A stretch of 64,000 nucleotides of DNA from Oscillospiraceae bacterium (GTDB lineage: Bacteria; Bacillota; Clostridia; Oscillospirales; Oscillospiraceae): contig SVLV01000002.1 in NCBI GenBank assembly GCA_015067765.1, positions 93,428 to 157,427 on the forward strand, written 5' to 3'. The notes below the pieces were generated by a model, which had not been told where the DNA came from, did no database searches, and saw only the letters and a program-made list of their open reading frames with translations. Position numbers and translations under genes: made by a program. Below are positions 1 through 7,749 of the stretch, piece by piece. The stretch's first letter is position 1, and every line of letters starts with the position of its first letter.

Positions 1-1
1 G

Positions 2-304
2 GCAGCGGCCGACTACCTGAAAGCCTATGCGATAGATTGTCTGCTGACGGCGTTTTTGTTCTGTTTTGTTGGATTCTACAATGGAATTGGCAGGACCAAG
101 TTTGTGATGCTGCAAGGTTTGTGCGGAGCATTTTTGGTGCGTGTACCGGCCTCTTTTCTGCTCAGCAAGATGCAGCCCGTATCCCTGTTTCGTATCGGAC
201 TGGCAACGCCATGCTCTACATTGGTGCAGATCCTGCTTTGCGGCGGATTTCTTCTGTGCATCCGTAAAAGGCTAAAAGGATCCGGGTTCCAGGAAATTGC
301 ATAA
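2..304 (+). CDS. MATE family efflux transporter, C-terminal fragment
   Basis: The window opens inside this gene; 100 codons and the stop (302-304) remain, reading in frame from base 2. The fragment shows the end of a polytopic membrane protein: a hydrophobic helix ending in the FYNGIGRTKF region, a second helix with RVPASFLLSK, then a third before a basic tail (RKRLKG). The order 'hydrophobic helix, G-x-GRT-K, R-V-P' is typical of the last helices of MATE multidrug/cation antiporters, which export drugs in exchange for Na+ or H+. An intrinsic terminator follows 4 bp later. The substrate cannot be judged from this piece; other MOP-superfamily flippases are less likely. Confidence 0.75.
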   Translation, partial: AAADYLKAYAIDCLLTAFLFCFVGFYNGIGRTKFVMLQGLCGAFLVRVPASFLLSKMQPVSLFRIGLATPCSTLVQILLCGGFLLCIRKRLKGSGFQEIA

Positions 305-307
305 GGA

Positions 308-345
308 AAGAGCGGTCAACTCCATTGGAGTTGACCGCTCTTTTG
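308..345 (+). terminator. Intrinsic terminator after the MATE gene
   Basis: Arms 308-324 and 326-342 form a 17-bp perfect inverted repeat centred on T325, with T341-344 as the tail. It closes the MATE transcript and separates it from the convergent GH2 gene. Confidence 0.85.
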
Positions 346-361
346 TCACAGGGAAAAGAAC

Positions 362-2596
362 TTACTTCTTCTTGATCTTGTTCAGCTGGGCATTCATCTC
401 CAGCAGCTGCTCCTTGGTCATTTCCATGCCCATCATGCCGCCGGCCATGGAGATCAGGCGCAGAACGGTGAAACCGCCCATCATCTGCATCATGTTGTCG
501 TTCAGTTCGAAGCCGGCAACCTTCTCGCCCTTCTTGGGCATCATCTTGGCAACCATACCCATAAAGAACAGCTTGCCCTTCATGGTAGCCATGATGTCGC
601 CGATCTTATCGTTGAGGGAGAAGTAGCCCTCAACCTCATTGATGTCAAACCAGTTAAGGATGGCACCCTTCTCCTGCAGGCGGTAGGCATTGTTGAACTC
701 AGCAACCTTGCGGATGACACTCTCGTCCTGATAGTCGCCGGCAACGGCCACCAGCTTGGTCTCCTCAGCGGTGTTGGGCACGTCGAAGTAGAAGAAATGA
801 TCCTCAGCGGCCTTCTTCCCCAGGGAAACACCATTGGCGAACAGCTCCACCTCAGGCAGGTTGGAATAAACGGTGACCTTGGTCACATCTTCCACACGGT
901 CGATGTAACGCTTGCCGCACAGGTGAACGAAGGGATCATCAGACAGCCATGCCTTGTAGGCATAGAAGGAATCCTTCTTGTACTTGCGGTCGAAGGTCAT
1001 CAGACCCTTGTGGTTCTGGCCGTTCTCGCCGCCCTCATTACGGGCGTCAGCACCGAAGTCGAACATGTTCCACACATGGGTGGCCCAGATGTACTTACGG
1101 GTGAACAGTTGCTTGATCAGCTCCTCATGATAATAGGCCTGATATTCCTCGGTGTAGTCACCCTGGGTGGGCTTGGAGGTGTGCCAGTTCAGGGCCTCGC
1201 AGCCATACTCGGAGCAGCCGATGGGAATATTGGGATAAGTGGCATGGAACTTATCGAACCAGGGGCCGTTCATGGAGGTGTCACCGCCGTACCAGCCGAA
1301 GTAGTGGTTGTAGGAGACCACATCGGGGATCTGGATATAGGGATCGGTAATGGGGCACATGGAGACGGAAGCGATGGTGGTCAGACGGGTCTTATCCATC
1401 TCATGGCACATATCGTTCAGGATGTTGTGATTTTCCAGCAGATCCTCGGTAGAGCCGGCAATGGTGATCTCGTTGGACAGACCCCAAACAACGATGGAGG
1501 GGTGGTTGTAGTTCTGAACAACCAGTTCCTTCATCTGGGAGATGGTGTTTTCCCGTGCGGTAGGCATATGTTTGGAGATGTAGGGGATCTCAGCCCAGAT
1601 GACCAGACCCTTCTCATCGCACAGATCGTAGAAATACTGGTCGTGCTGATAGTGGGCCAGACGGATGGTGGTGCAGCCCACTTCGCAGATCAGCTCGATA
1701 TCCTCCTCGTGATGCTCGGGCAGCAGGGCATTACCAATGCCCCACCGGTCCTGATGACGGGAAACACCGCGCAGAGGATACTCCTCACCGTTGAGGATGA
1801 AGCCATTCTCAGGATCAATCTTGAAGGTACGGCAGCCAAAGCGGGTGCTGACGCAGTCAATCACATTGCCATCTTCCAGCAGCTCGATCTTGGCGGTATA
1901 AAGATAGGGATCTTTGCGGCCGTGCCACAGATGTACCTCAGGGATATACAGCTCCACCATGGTGTCATCGCACTCCACACTGGCAACCTCGCAGCCGCAG
2001 GCGGAGGAGATGGTGTAGCGCAGGGACTGACCCATCTTGCTGTTGGTGAGCCAGGTCTCGATGGTGACACGGGCATCCTTGTCCTCCACGATGGGGGTAA
2101 CAGCAAGGCCAGGGCCGCCGTAGTAATCCAGATCAAAGTGGGAATTGGCCACACAAATCAGGTTCACATTGCGGTACAGGCCGCCATAGAAGGTGAAGTC
2201 AGCAGTCTGGGGATAAACCGTCTCGTTGGCGCTGTTGTCCACCGCGATGACCAGCAGGCTGGAGACACCCAGATGCTCGGTGATATTGACACGCCAGGTG
2301 GAGTAGCCGCCGTCGTGGTGAGCCAGATGCTTGCCATCCAGATACACATCGGCGGAGGAGTTGGCACCGCACAGCTCCAGATAATACTGGTCTGCCACGG
2401 GCAGGTCAGCCTTTACGATGGTCTTGGCATAGTAGGCAGTACCGCGGAAATAGTCGTTGTCGCCGTCCTGGCCGTCGATGGCATTCCAGGAGTGGGGCAG
2501 ATTGACCCAGTTCCAGTCAGCGGGCATGGAAGCGGGCACAGCGGAAGCTTGCTTGGTGAATGCCCACTTGCTGTTCAGATTCAGTACAGTTCTCAT
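362..2596 (-). CDS. Glycoside hydrolase family 2 enzyme (probable beta-glucuronidase)
   Basis: A 744-residue GH2 exo-glycosidase: N-terminal sugar-binding jelly roll (about 1-150), Ig-like domain (about 160-260), then TIM barrel. The acid/base is E376 (LSNEI) and the nucleophile is E463 (GCSEYG). N528-H529-K530 after VWNMFDFGADARNEGG matches the N-x-K motif that in beta-glucuronidases contacts the substrate carboxylate. Some gut GH2 beta-galactosidases have a similar stretch, so substrate is inferred mainly from context: GPH transporter upstream and a uronate operon nearby. No signal peptide, so glycosides are probably cleaved inside the cell. The ATG at 2596 is chosen because an AAGGAGGT site (2605-2612) precedes it; an upstream in-frame start would lie in the terminator hairpin. 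The last ~85 residues are a Met-rich helical extension. Confidence 0.85.
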   Translation of the reverse strand: MRTVLNLNSKWAFTKQASAVPASMPADWNWVNLPHSWNAIDGQDGDNDYFRGTAYYAKTIVKADLPVADQYYLELCGANSSADVYLDGKHLAHHDGGYSTWRVNITEHLGVSSLLVIAVDNSANETVYPQTADFTFYGGLYRNVNLICVANSHFDLDYYGGPGLAVTPIVEDKDARVTIETWLTNSKMGQSLRYTISSACGCEVASVECDDTMVELYIPEVHLWHGRKDPYLYTAKIELLEDGNVIDCVSTRFGCRTFKIDPENGFILNGEEYPLRGVSRHQDRWGIGNALLPEHHEEDIELICEVGCTTIRLAHYQHDQYFYDLCDEKGLVIWAEIPYISKHMPTARENTISQMKELVVQNYNHPSIVVWGLSNEITIAGSTEDLLENHNILNDMCHEMDKTRLTTIASVSMCPITDPYIQIPDVVSYNHYFGWYGGDTSMNGPWFDKFHATYPNIPIGCSEYGCEALNWHTSKPTQGDYTEEYQAYYHEELIKQLFTRKYIWATHVWNMFDFGADARNEGGENGQNHKGLMTFDRKYKKDSFYAYKAWLSDDPFVHLCGKRYIDRVEDVTKVTVYSNLPEVELFANGVSLGKKAAEDHFFYFDVPNTAEETKLVAVAGDYQDESVIRKVAEFNNAYRLQEKGAILNWFDINEVEGYFSLNDKIGDIMATMKGKLFFMGMVAKMMPKKGEKVAGFELNDNMMQMMGGFTVLRLISMAGGMMGMEMTKEQLLEMNAQLNKIKKK

Positions 2597-2630
2597 GGGA
2601 AGGGACCTCCTTGTTAGAAATATGATTGCG

Positions 2631-2666
2631 AAAAAACGGCAGGCAGACCATATGACCTGCCTGCCG
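2631..2666 (-). terminator. Terminator between transporter and GH2 genes
   Basis: On the minus strand a 10-bp GC-rich stem (2657-2666 with 2637-2646, 10-nt loop) is followed by six U (2631-2636). It lies after the transporter stop and about 40 nt before the GH2 start, leaving no room for a separate sigmaA promoter downstream of it. GH2 therefore seems to depend on read-through or on a promoter overlapping the hairpin. Confidence 0.8.
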
Positions 2667-2707
2667 CTTTGATTGGACGATAGCAGCAAAATGTTTATAC
2701 GATTTGC

Positions 2708-4186
2708 TTAGTTGGATGCCTTGCGTGCAGCCAGCTCCTCGTTCATCTTGGCCATGGTCTTCTTGTCCAGGTTGTAGATGACGGCAATGCCGATGAACTG
2801 CATAACAGCGGAGAACAGGTACAGGCCTGCAACCAGCCAGCACATGTTGTAGGAGGTAGCAGCAGACTGACCGCCGGTACCCAGATCGGACACATAACCC
2901 AGAGCGCCCATGATCAGCAGAACGATGGAGGGGCCAACGCCCTGAGCCAGCTTACGGAAGAAGGAATGCAGGGAGTAAACGGTACCCTCTTCGCGCTTGC
3001 CGGTCTTCCACTCGTTGTAGTCGATAGCATCGGCCATCAGAGCCCAGGACACGCAGGTGTACACGCCCATACCGACACCGAAGACAACCAGACCCAGCAT
3101 GTAGAGAATCAGAGCAACGCTCTTGTTGGGGACCATGGGGAATACCAACATGATCACACCGCCGACCATGGAAACGATGGTACCGGCAACAGAGGCTTCC
3201 TTCTTACCGAACTTGTTAACGATCTTCTTAATGAAGGGCATGAACAGGAACATGGGCAGGAAGCCGATCAGCATAACAACACCGGACAGCTGAGCCATAC
3301 CGAAGTAGGTAGCGAACATGATGGTGTTGGCGGTGGAAGCGGACTGCATACCCAGGAACATACCCATAGCAGCCAGAGTGGCACCGACAGCGGGACGGTT
3401 CTTCATGAAGTTGGCAAAAGCGGAAACAACGCTGAACTTCTCGCCGCCCTCACCGGCCTTGACGGAGTTCTCGTCGACGCGGATAGTGATATTCTTCAGC
3501 ATGAACTGGAAGGCGATGAAGCCCAGACCGCCCATCAGCAGAGCAGCCAGGAACACGCGGTCACCCAGCAGAGTCTCAACCTGAACACCAGTCTCAGGAT
3601 TCAGAATGGGGTTGCCGGCAGCGTCAACTTCCTTGCGCCAAATGATCATGGGCAGGATGATGCCGGGGATCATACCACCGACCATGGAGCCCACGGAACG
3701 CCAAGTGGACAGCTGAGCGCGCTCACCGGGATCCTCAGTGACCAGAGACAGCATGGAGCCGTACGGAACGTTAGCAACCGTGTAAGCAGCATCCCAAATG
3801 ATATAGCCAACGATGAACAGGACGGCCTTGATCACAACGGGAGCGTTGGGGAAGGGCAGGAACACAGCGGCGCCGGCAAACAGCAGGCCGCAGGAACCCA
3901 CGAAGATGTACTGCTTGAACTTGCCACGCTTGTAAGCTCTTCTGTCGGCGTCGATCATGGAGCCGATGATGGGATCGTTGACAGCGTCCCAGATCTGCAC
4001 CAGCAGCAGCAGGATGGACAGCAGACCGGTTTCCAGCATCATGTAGACCAGCCAGAAGGTCTGAACGGTGCCCTTCAGGGCGAAGCTCATGTTACAACCA
4101 AAGTCACCGGCAGCATAAGCGACCTTGTCGCGCATGCCAAACTTGCGGTAACCCTTGGCGTCGAGCTGTACGGGTTTCTTTGCCAT
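2708..4186 (-). CDS. GPH-family (MFS) glycoside/pentoside/hexuronide transporter
   Basis: A 492-residue membrane protein with about 12 predicted helices. The N-terminal region KVAYAAGDFGCNMSF and the WDAVNDPIIGSMID segment are hallmarks of the GPH cation symporters (MelB/UidB/XynB type), which bring glycosides or hexuronides in with Na+ or H+. The ATG at 4186 starts MAKKPVQL; SD-like AGAGGAAA lies at 4191-4198 (minus strand). Upstream in-frame codons would add an unlikely hydrophobic leader. It is the first gene of the leftward pair with the GH2 enzyme and is divergent from an AraC regulator. Hexuronide is the likely substrate by context, not from residues. Confidence 0.87.
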   Translation of the reverse strand: MAKKPVQLDAKGYRKFGMRDKVAYAAGDFGCNMSFALKGTVQTFWLVYMMLETGLLSILLLLVQIWDAVNDPIIGSMIDADRRAYKRGKFKQYIFVGSCGLLFAGAAVFLPFPNAPVVIKAVLFIVGYIIWDAAYTVANVPYGSMLSLVTEDPGERAQLSTWRSVGSMVGGMIPGIILPMIIWRKEVDAAGNPILNPETGVQVETLLGDRVFLAALLMGGLGFIAFQFMLKNITIRVDENSVKAGEGGEKFSVVSAFANFMKNRPAVGATLAAMGMFLGMQSASTANTIMFATYFGMAQLSGVVMLIGFLPMFLFMPFIKKIVNKFGKKEASVAGTIVSMVGGVIMLVFPMVPNKSVALILYMLGLVVFGVGMGVYTCVSWALMADAIDYNEWKTGKREEGTVYSLHSFFRKLAQGVGPSIVLLIMGALGYVSDLGTGGQSAATSYNMCWLVAGLYLFSAVMQFIGIAVIYNLDKKTMAKMNEELAARKASN

Positions 4187-4328
4187 AATGATTTCCTCTT
4201 TTCCTTTTTTTGTAATCTGCCGCAACTGTATACAGAATGGCAGAAATATACAAATATATAGTACCAAAAAGACATGAAAGACGTGAGTAATATTTTTGGC
4301 CATTTCTGCAAAAATTTCACATGACATC

Positions 4329-4357
4329 TTGCAAATGAGGCCGAATTATATGATAAT
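4329..4357 (+). promoter_or_regulatory. Probable sigmaA promoter of the AraC gene at 4410
   Basis: TTGCAA (4329-4334), 17-bp spacer, GATAAT (4352-4357), about 45 nt before the SD AAAAGGAGGG. The 223-bp divergent region 4187-4409 must also hold the leftward transporter promoter; only weak candidates are visible there. Confidence 0.45.
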
Positions 4358-4409
4358 AAAAAATAAATGCTGGAAAATCTGTGCAGACTATCCAAAAGGA
4401 GGGTGCAGG

Positions 4410-5654
4410 ATGTTTTACCAAACCGAGATCACATATCTGACCAGAGCATTGAAGAAGCTGCATTTGGACACCACACAGATCAGAATCGACGATTCGGCAC
4501 AGCAGCATCTCTCGTTCGGCCTGGAACCGGCATCCCTGCAGGACGCATCCTTTGAGCGGGCATTTTATGAGATGCTGCACCGCGCAAAAGATCGTACCAT
4601 CTATAAGATGTCGGATGCGCTGATGTCTACCTATCTTGTTATCCTGCTTCCCCAGACAGAAGAGAGAGTTGCCCTGGTGATTGGGCCGTATTTGACCAGT
4701 GAACCCACAAGAGAGCAGCTTTTTGAGGCAGCTGAGCGCATAAAGCTTCCCACGGCAGAGATTTCAAAACTGGAAACCTATTTTGGGCGGACTCCTGTTA
4801 TCCGGGAGGAGAATCTCCTCCTGGCAATGTTACACACACTGGGCGAGACCATGTGGGGAGAAGAGAATGCCTATGAGACTATGGATCTGAACTGGGAACT
4901 GGGCGAGTACTCCCAACGGAATATGGATCACAATCCTCATCGTGCGGAAGAGATGCTGGAACGGATGAGACAGATGGAGCAGCGCTATGCCTTTGAAAAT
5001 GAGCTGATGGACCGCGTGTCCCGGGGAATGACCCACCGCGCAGAAGTGATGATCAGCGGGATTGCCACAGGAATGATGGAGCAGAGGCAGGCAGATCCGG
5101 TGCGCAATATCAAAAACTATGGAATCATCGCCAATACCCTACTGCGCAAGGCGGCCGAGCGAGGAGGGGTACACCCGGTGCACCTGGATGCCGTGTCGGC
5201 CAAGTTCAGTTCCCGGCTGGAGAATGTGATGAAGGTCACCGAGGGACATGAACTGCTGGGAGAGATGGTGCGGAGTTATTGCCGTCTGGTGCGCAAGCAT
5301 GCGACGCAGCAGTATTCGCCGCTGATCCAGAAGACGATCGCCTATATGGAGGCGGATCTCTCTGCCGATCTGAGTCTCAGCCATTTGGCGCAGGTGCAGA
5401 ATATCAATGCCAGCTATTTATCCGGCCTGTTTCGTCGGGAAACCGGAAAAACCATCACGGAACATGTCAACGAAAAGCGTATGGAACTGGCTGCTCATTT
5501 GCTGCGCAGTACACACCTGCAGATTCAGACAATTGCACAGCACTGTGGTATCTCTGATGCCAATTATTTCTCCAAAGTGTTTAAGCGCATCTATTTGGTT
5601 ACACCGAAAGAATTCCGGGAAAGCACCCAAAATTATTTTCGGCGCAAGGAGTAG
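4410..5654 (+). CDS. AraC-family transcriptional regulator
   Basis: 414 residues. The last ~100 residues (about 313-410) form a double helix-turn-helix: LSLSHLAQVQNINASYLSG, then IQTIAQHCGISDANYFSKVF and the family signature VTPKEFR. The N-terminal 200 residues resemble a small-molecule sensor (possibly PocR-like) but I cannot identify the ligand; the middle is helical. The ATG at 4410 follows a strong SD (AAAAGGAGGG, 4394-4403). The gene is divergent from the GPH transporter/GH2 pair, so it probably controls that pair in response to a sugar. It ends 3 bp from the stop of another AraC gene pointing the other way. Confidence 0.87.
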   Translation: MFYQTEITYLTRALKKLHLDTTQIRIDDSAQQHLSFGLEPASLQDASFERAFYEMLHRAKDRTIYKMSDALMSTYLVILLPQTEERVALVIGPYLTSEPTREQLFEAAERIKLPTAEISKLETYFGRTPVIREENLLLAMLHTLGETMWGEENAYETMDLNWELGEYSQRNMDHNPHRAEEMLERMRQMEQRYAFENELMDRVSRGMTHRAEVMISGIATGMMEQRQADPVRNIKNYGIIANTLLRKAAERGGVHPVHLDAVSAKFSSRLENVMKVTEGHELLGEMVRSYCRLVRKHATQQYSPLIQKTIAYMEADLSADLSLSHLAQVQNINASYLSGLFRRETGKTITEHVNEKRMELAAHLLRSTHLQIQTIAQHCGISDANYFSKVFKRIYLVTPKEFRESTQNYFRRKE

Positions 5655-5657
5655 GCC

Positions 5658-6485
5658 CTATTCGATATGAGGGGCATCCTCCCGGGGCGCATGGCCGAAA
5701 TGTGCCCGGTAGGCACGGTAGAAGGAGGAGTAGTCCAAAAAGCCGCAGGCAATGCAGGCGTTGCCTGCAGATTCCCCGCGCTGGATCATAGCGCGTGCCG
5801 CCAGAAGCCGCTTGATGGTCACATATTCCCAGAAGGAGGATCCGGTGGTTTGCTGGAAGATCCGGCTGATCTGCGACCTGCTGCGGTAAAAGGTGTCCGC
5901 AAGAAACTGCAGGGAGAGGGGCTCGAAGAGATGCTCGTTCACATAGGAGACCACTTTTCCATGGAGTGATTGCGATTCAAATGATGTGAAGCTATTATCC
6001 TTGTCATAGAAACTTTGTAATGTGGTGAGAAAAAGCATCAGTCGGGCAGTCAGATTCAAGCGGACATTGGGAATATCCGCAAAGGAAAAACCGGAAAAAG
6101 CAGCCCGGAGGCGACCTTCGGGGTCCTCAGAAGCCGGGTAGCAGTTGTGCTGCCCCAGGGGGCGATCCAGGAATGGACGAAGAAGATGACTGTCCGGAGC
6201 CAGCTGCTCTAAAAGAGCGGGAGAGAAGTGGATGGCGATCCGCTCGTAGGGCTCATCAGGGCTGATGGTCAGCGTATGGGTCTCTGCACTGCGCATGATC
6301 AGAATGTCCCTGGGCTGCAAGGGATAGGAGGTTCCTTCTATCAGATAGCTGCCATGGCCGGAGAGAAAATAATAGATCTCCATCCACTCATGGGCATGCA
6401 TCACATAGTCTTCCTGGCGGGGAGCGGGATCCAATGTGTGGTGACTGTACAAGCGGTCGTCACGATAGGAAAAAATATGTGGCAT
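5658..6485 (-). CDS. AraC-family regulator with N-terminal cupin domain
   Basis: 275 residues. N-terminal cupin-type ligand pocket (about 20-100; HAHEWMEIYYFLSGHGSYLIEG, split here by eye into the usual H-x-H and G-E/G strands) followed by the AraC/XylS DNA-binding domain (about 170-270; LSLQFLADTFYRSRSQISRIF and CGFLDYSSFYRAYRAHFG). Start ATG 6485 with SD GGAGGTG at 6491-6497. The gene is divergent from the hexuronate catabolic operon at 6652 and shares its 166-bp control region, so it is the best candidate regulator of that operon. Tail to tail with the other AraC gene with no visible terminator between them. Confidence 0.87.
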   Translation of the reverse strand: MPHIFSYRDDRLYSHHTLDPAPRQEDYVMHAHEWMEIYYFLSGHGSYLIEGTSYPLQPRDILIMRSAETHTLTISPDEPYERIAIHFSPALLEQLAPDSHLLRPFLDRPLGQHNCYPASEDPEGRLRAAFSGFSFADIPNVRLNLTARLMLFLTTLQSFYDKDNSFTSFESQSLHGKVVSYVNEHLFEPLSLQFLADTFYRSRSQISRIFQQTTGSSFWEYVTIKRLLAARAMIQRGESAGNACIACGFLDYSSFYRAYRAHFGHAPREDAPHIE

Positions 6486-6556
6486 GTGTTCACCTCCGTC
6501 ATTTTTTAATTACCATAGCATATAATGCGCCATTTTGCAATGTCAGATGATGGAAA

Positions 6557-6599
6557 ATGCAATTCCATTGTAAATTGTATTGCGGTACAATGATTGCAT
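6557..6599. promoter_or_regulatory. Inverted-repeat operator overlapping the hexuronate operon promoter
   Basis: Two arms, 6557-6572 (ATGCAATTCCATTGTA) and 6586-6599 (TACAATGATTGCAT), are reverse complements apart from a two-base interruption, centred near 6579. The right arm covers the putative -10 (TACAAT 6586-6591) and the left arm covers the putative -35 (TTCCAT 6563-6568; 17-bp spacer). This arrangement fits an operator for the divergent cupin-AraC regulator or a repressor. Promoter and operator assignments are by eye. Confidence 0.5.
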
Positions 6600-6651
6600 A
6601 AAAAGTAAAATACATTAAATTTAAAATAGTTTAAGAAGGGAATGTATTGTT

Positions 6652-7731
6652 ATGGAACTGAATCTGCGCAAAAACTGCCGTTACGCCATTGCATGTCCCA
6701 CCAGCATGGGTGTGCGCATCACTCCGGACAACCGTATGGCTGTCCATGCCAGCAACCACTTCTACATGCAGGCCACCAGCGCTGAGAGCAATGTGCTGAA
6801 TGTGGCATCTTCCCTGGGCAATGAGTGCCTGGTGCTGACCAAGTTTGTCAAGGGCAGCCCCATCGCTCAGTTTATCAAGAATGATCTGCGCTCCCGCAAT
6901 ATCAACTTTGAGGGGGTTGAGGTGGATCAGGGCGGCCCCTGGGGCTATCGCCATCAGTTCAACATTGCAGATAGTGGCTTCGGTATGCGTGCTCCCCGCG
7001 TGTGGAACGACCGCGCCGGTGAGGTTGGCACCACGCTGAGTGCTGACGAGTTTGATTTTGAGCGCATCTTTGGTGCCGAGGGTGTTGCCATCCTGCACAT
7101 CTCCGGTCTGATTGCCGCTATGAGCCGCTCCACCACCGAGTTCTGCCTGGCTTGCGCCCGCGCTGCCAAGGAGCACGGTACCCTCGTCTCCTTTGACCTG
7201 AATCACCGCGCTACTTTCTGGAAGGGCCGCGAGGAGGAACTGCATGCTGCATTCCACGAGATCGCTTCCGTGGCCGATATTCTGGTGGGCAACGAAGAGG
7301 ACTTCCAGCTGTGCCTGGGCTTTACCGGTCCTGAAGCCGGCGGCAAGGATCTGTCCGGCAAGATCGAGAGTTTCAAGGGTATGATCCGCGAGGTCAAGGC
7401 CAAGTATCCCAACGCAAAGGTATATGGCACCACCCTGCGCCAGGTCATCAGTGCCAACGAGCACATGTGGGGCTGCCTGCTCCATGCTGACGACGAGTGG
7501 TGCGTGGAGGAACCCCGCAACATTCAGGTGATGGATCGTATCGGCGGCGGCGACGGCTTTACCGGCGGCCTGCTGTACGGTCTGCTGCAGGGCTGGGAGC
7601 CCGCCAAGTGCGCTCAGTTCGGTTGGGCCACTGGTGTTCTGGCCGCCAGCAGTCTCAACGACTATGCCCAGCCCGCCGATGAGAAGCAGGTTTGGGATAT
7701 CTATGCCGGCAATGCCCGCGTACAGAGATAA
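6652..7731 (+). CDS. PfkB-family sugar-acid kinase (KDG kinase or gluconokinase)
   Basis: A 359-residue ribokinase-fold enzyme. FDLNHR (181-186) matches the FDPN-R region of 2-keto-3-deoxygluconate kinases, and RIGGGDGFTGG (296-306) carries the anion hole and catalytic base D301. It transfers phosphate from ATP to a sugar acid in the cytoplasm. By homology 2-dehydro-3-deoxygluconate is the default substrate, giving KDPG. However, the operon has no visible mannonate dehydratase or aldolase, and gnd follows 18 bp later, so gluconate (giving 6-phosphogluconate) is a real alternative. First gene of a six-gene operon; ATG 6652 is preceded by AAGAAGGGA. Confidence 0.82.
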   Translation: MELNLRKNCRYAIACPTSMGVRITPDNRMAVHASNHFYMQATSAESNVLNVASSLGNECLVLTKFVKGSPIAQFIKNDLRSRNINFEGVEVDQGGPWGYRHQFNIADSGFGMRAPRVWNDRAGEVGTTLSADEFDFERIFGAEGVAILHISGLIAAMSRSTTEFCLACARAAKEHGTLVSFDLNHRATFWKGREEELHAAFHEIASVADILVGNEEDFQLCLGFTGPEAGGKDLSGKIESFKGMIREVKAKYPNAKVYGTTLRQVISANEHMWGCLLHADDEWCVEEPRNIQVMDRIGGGDGFTGGLLYGLLQGWEPAKCAQFGWATGVLAASSLNDYAQPADEKQVWDIYAGNARVQR

Positions 7732-7749
7732 CAGAGGAGGAAGAGAAAC

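Noticed and set aside
797..2617. 606-codon open frame on the plus strand
   Set aside because: Antisense to the GH2 gene, low-complexity Gly/Ile/Val-rich translation with no family resemblance; a shadow of codon bias.
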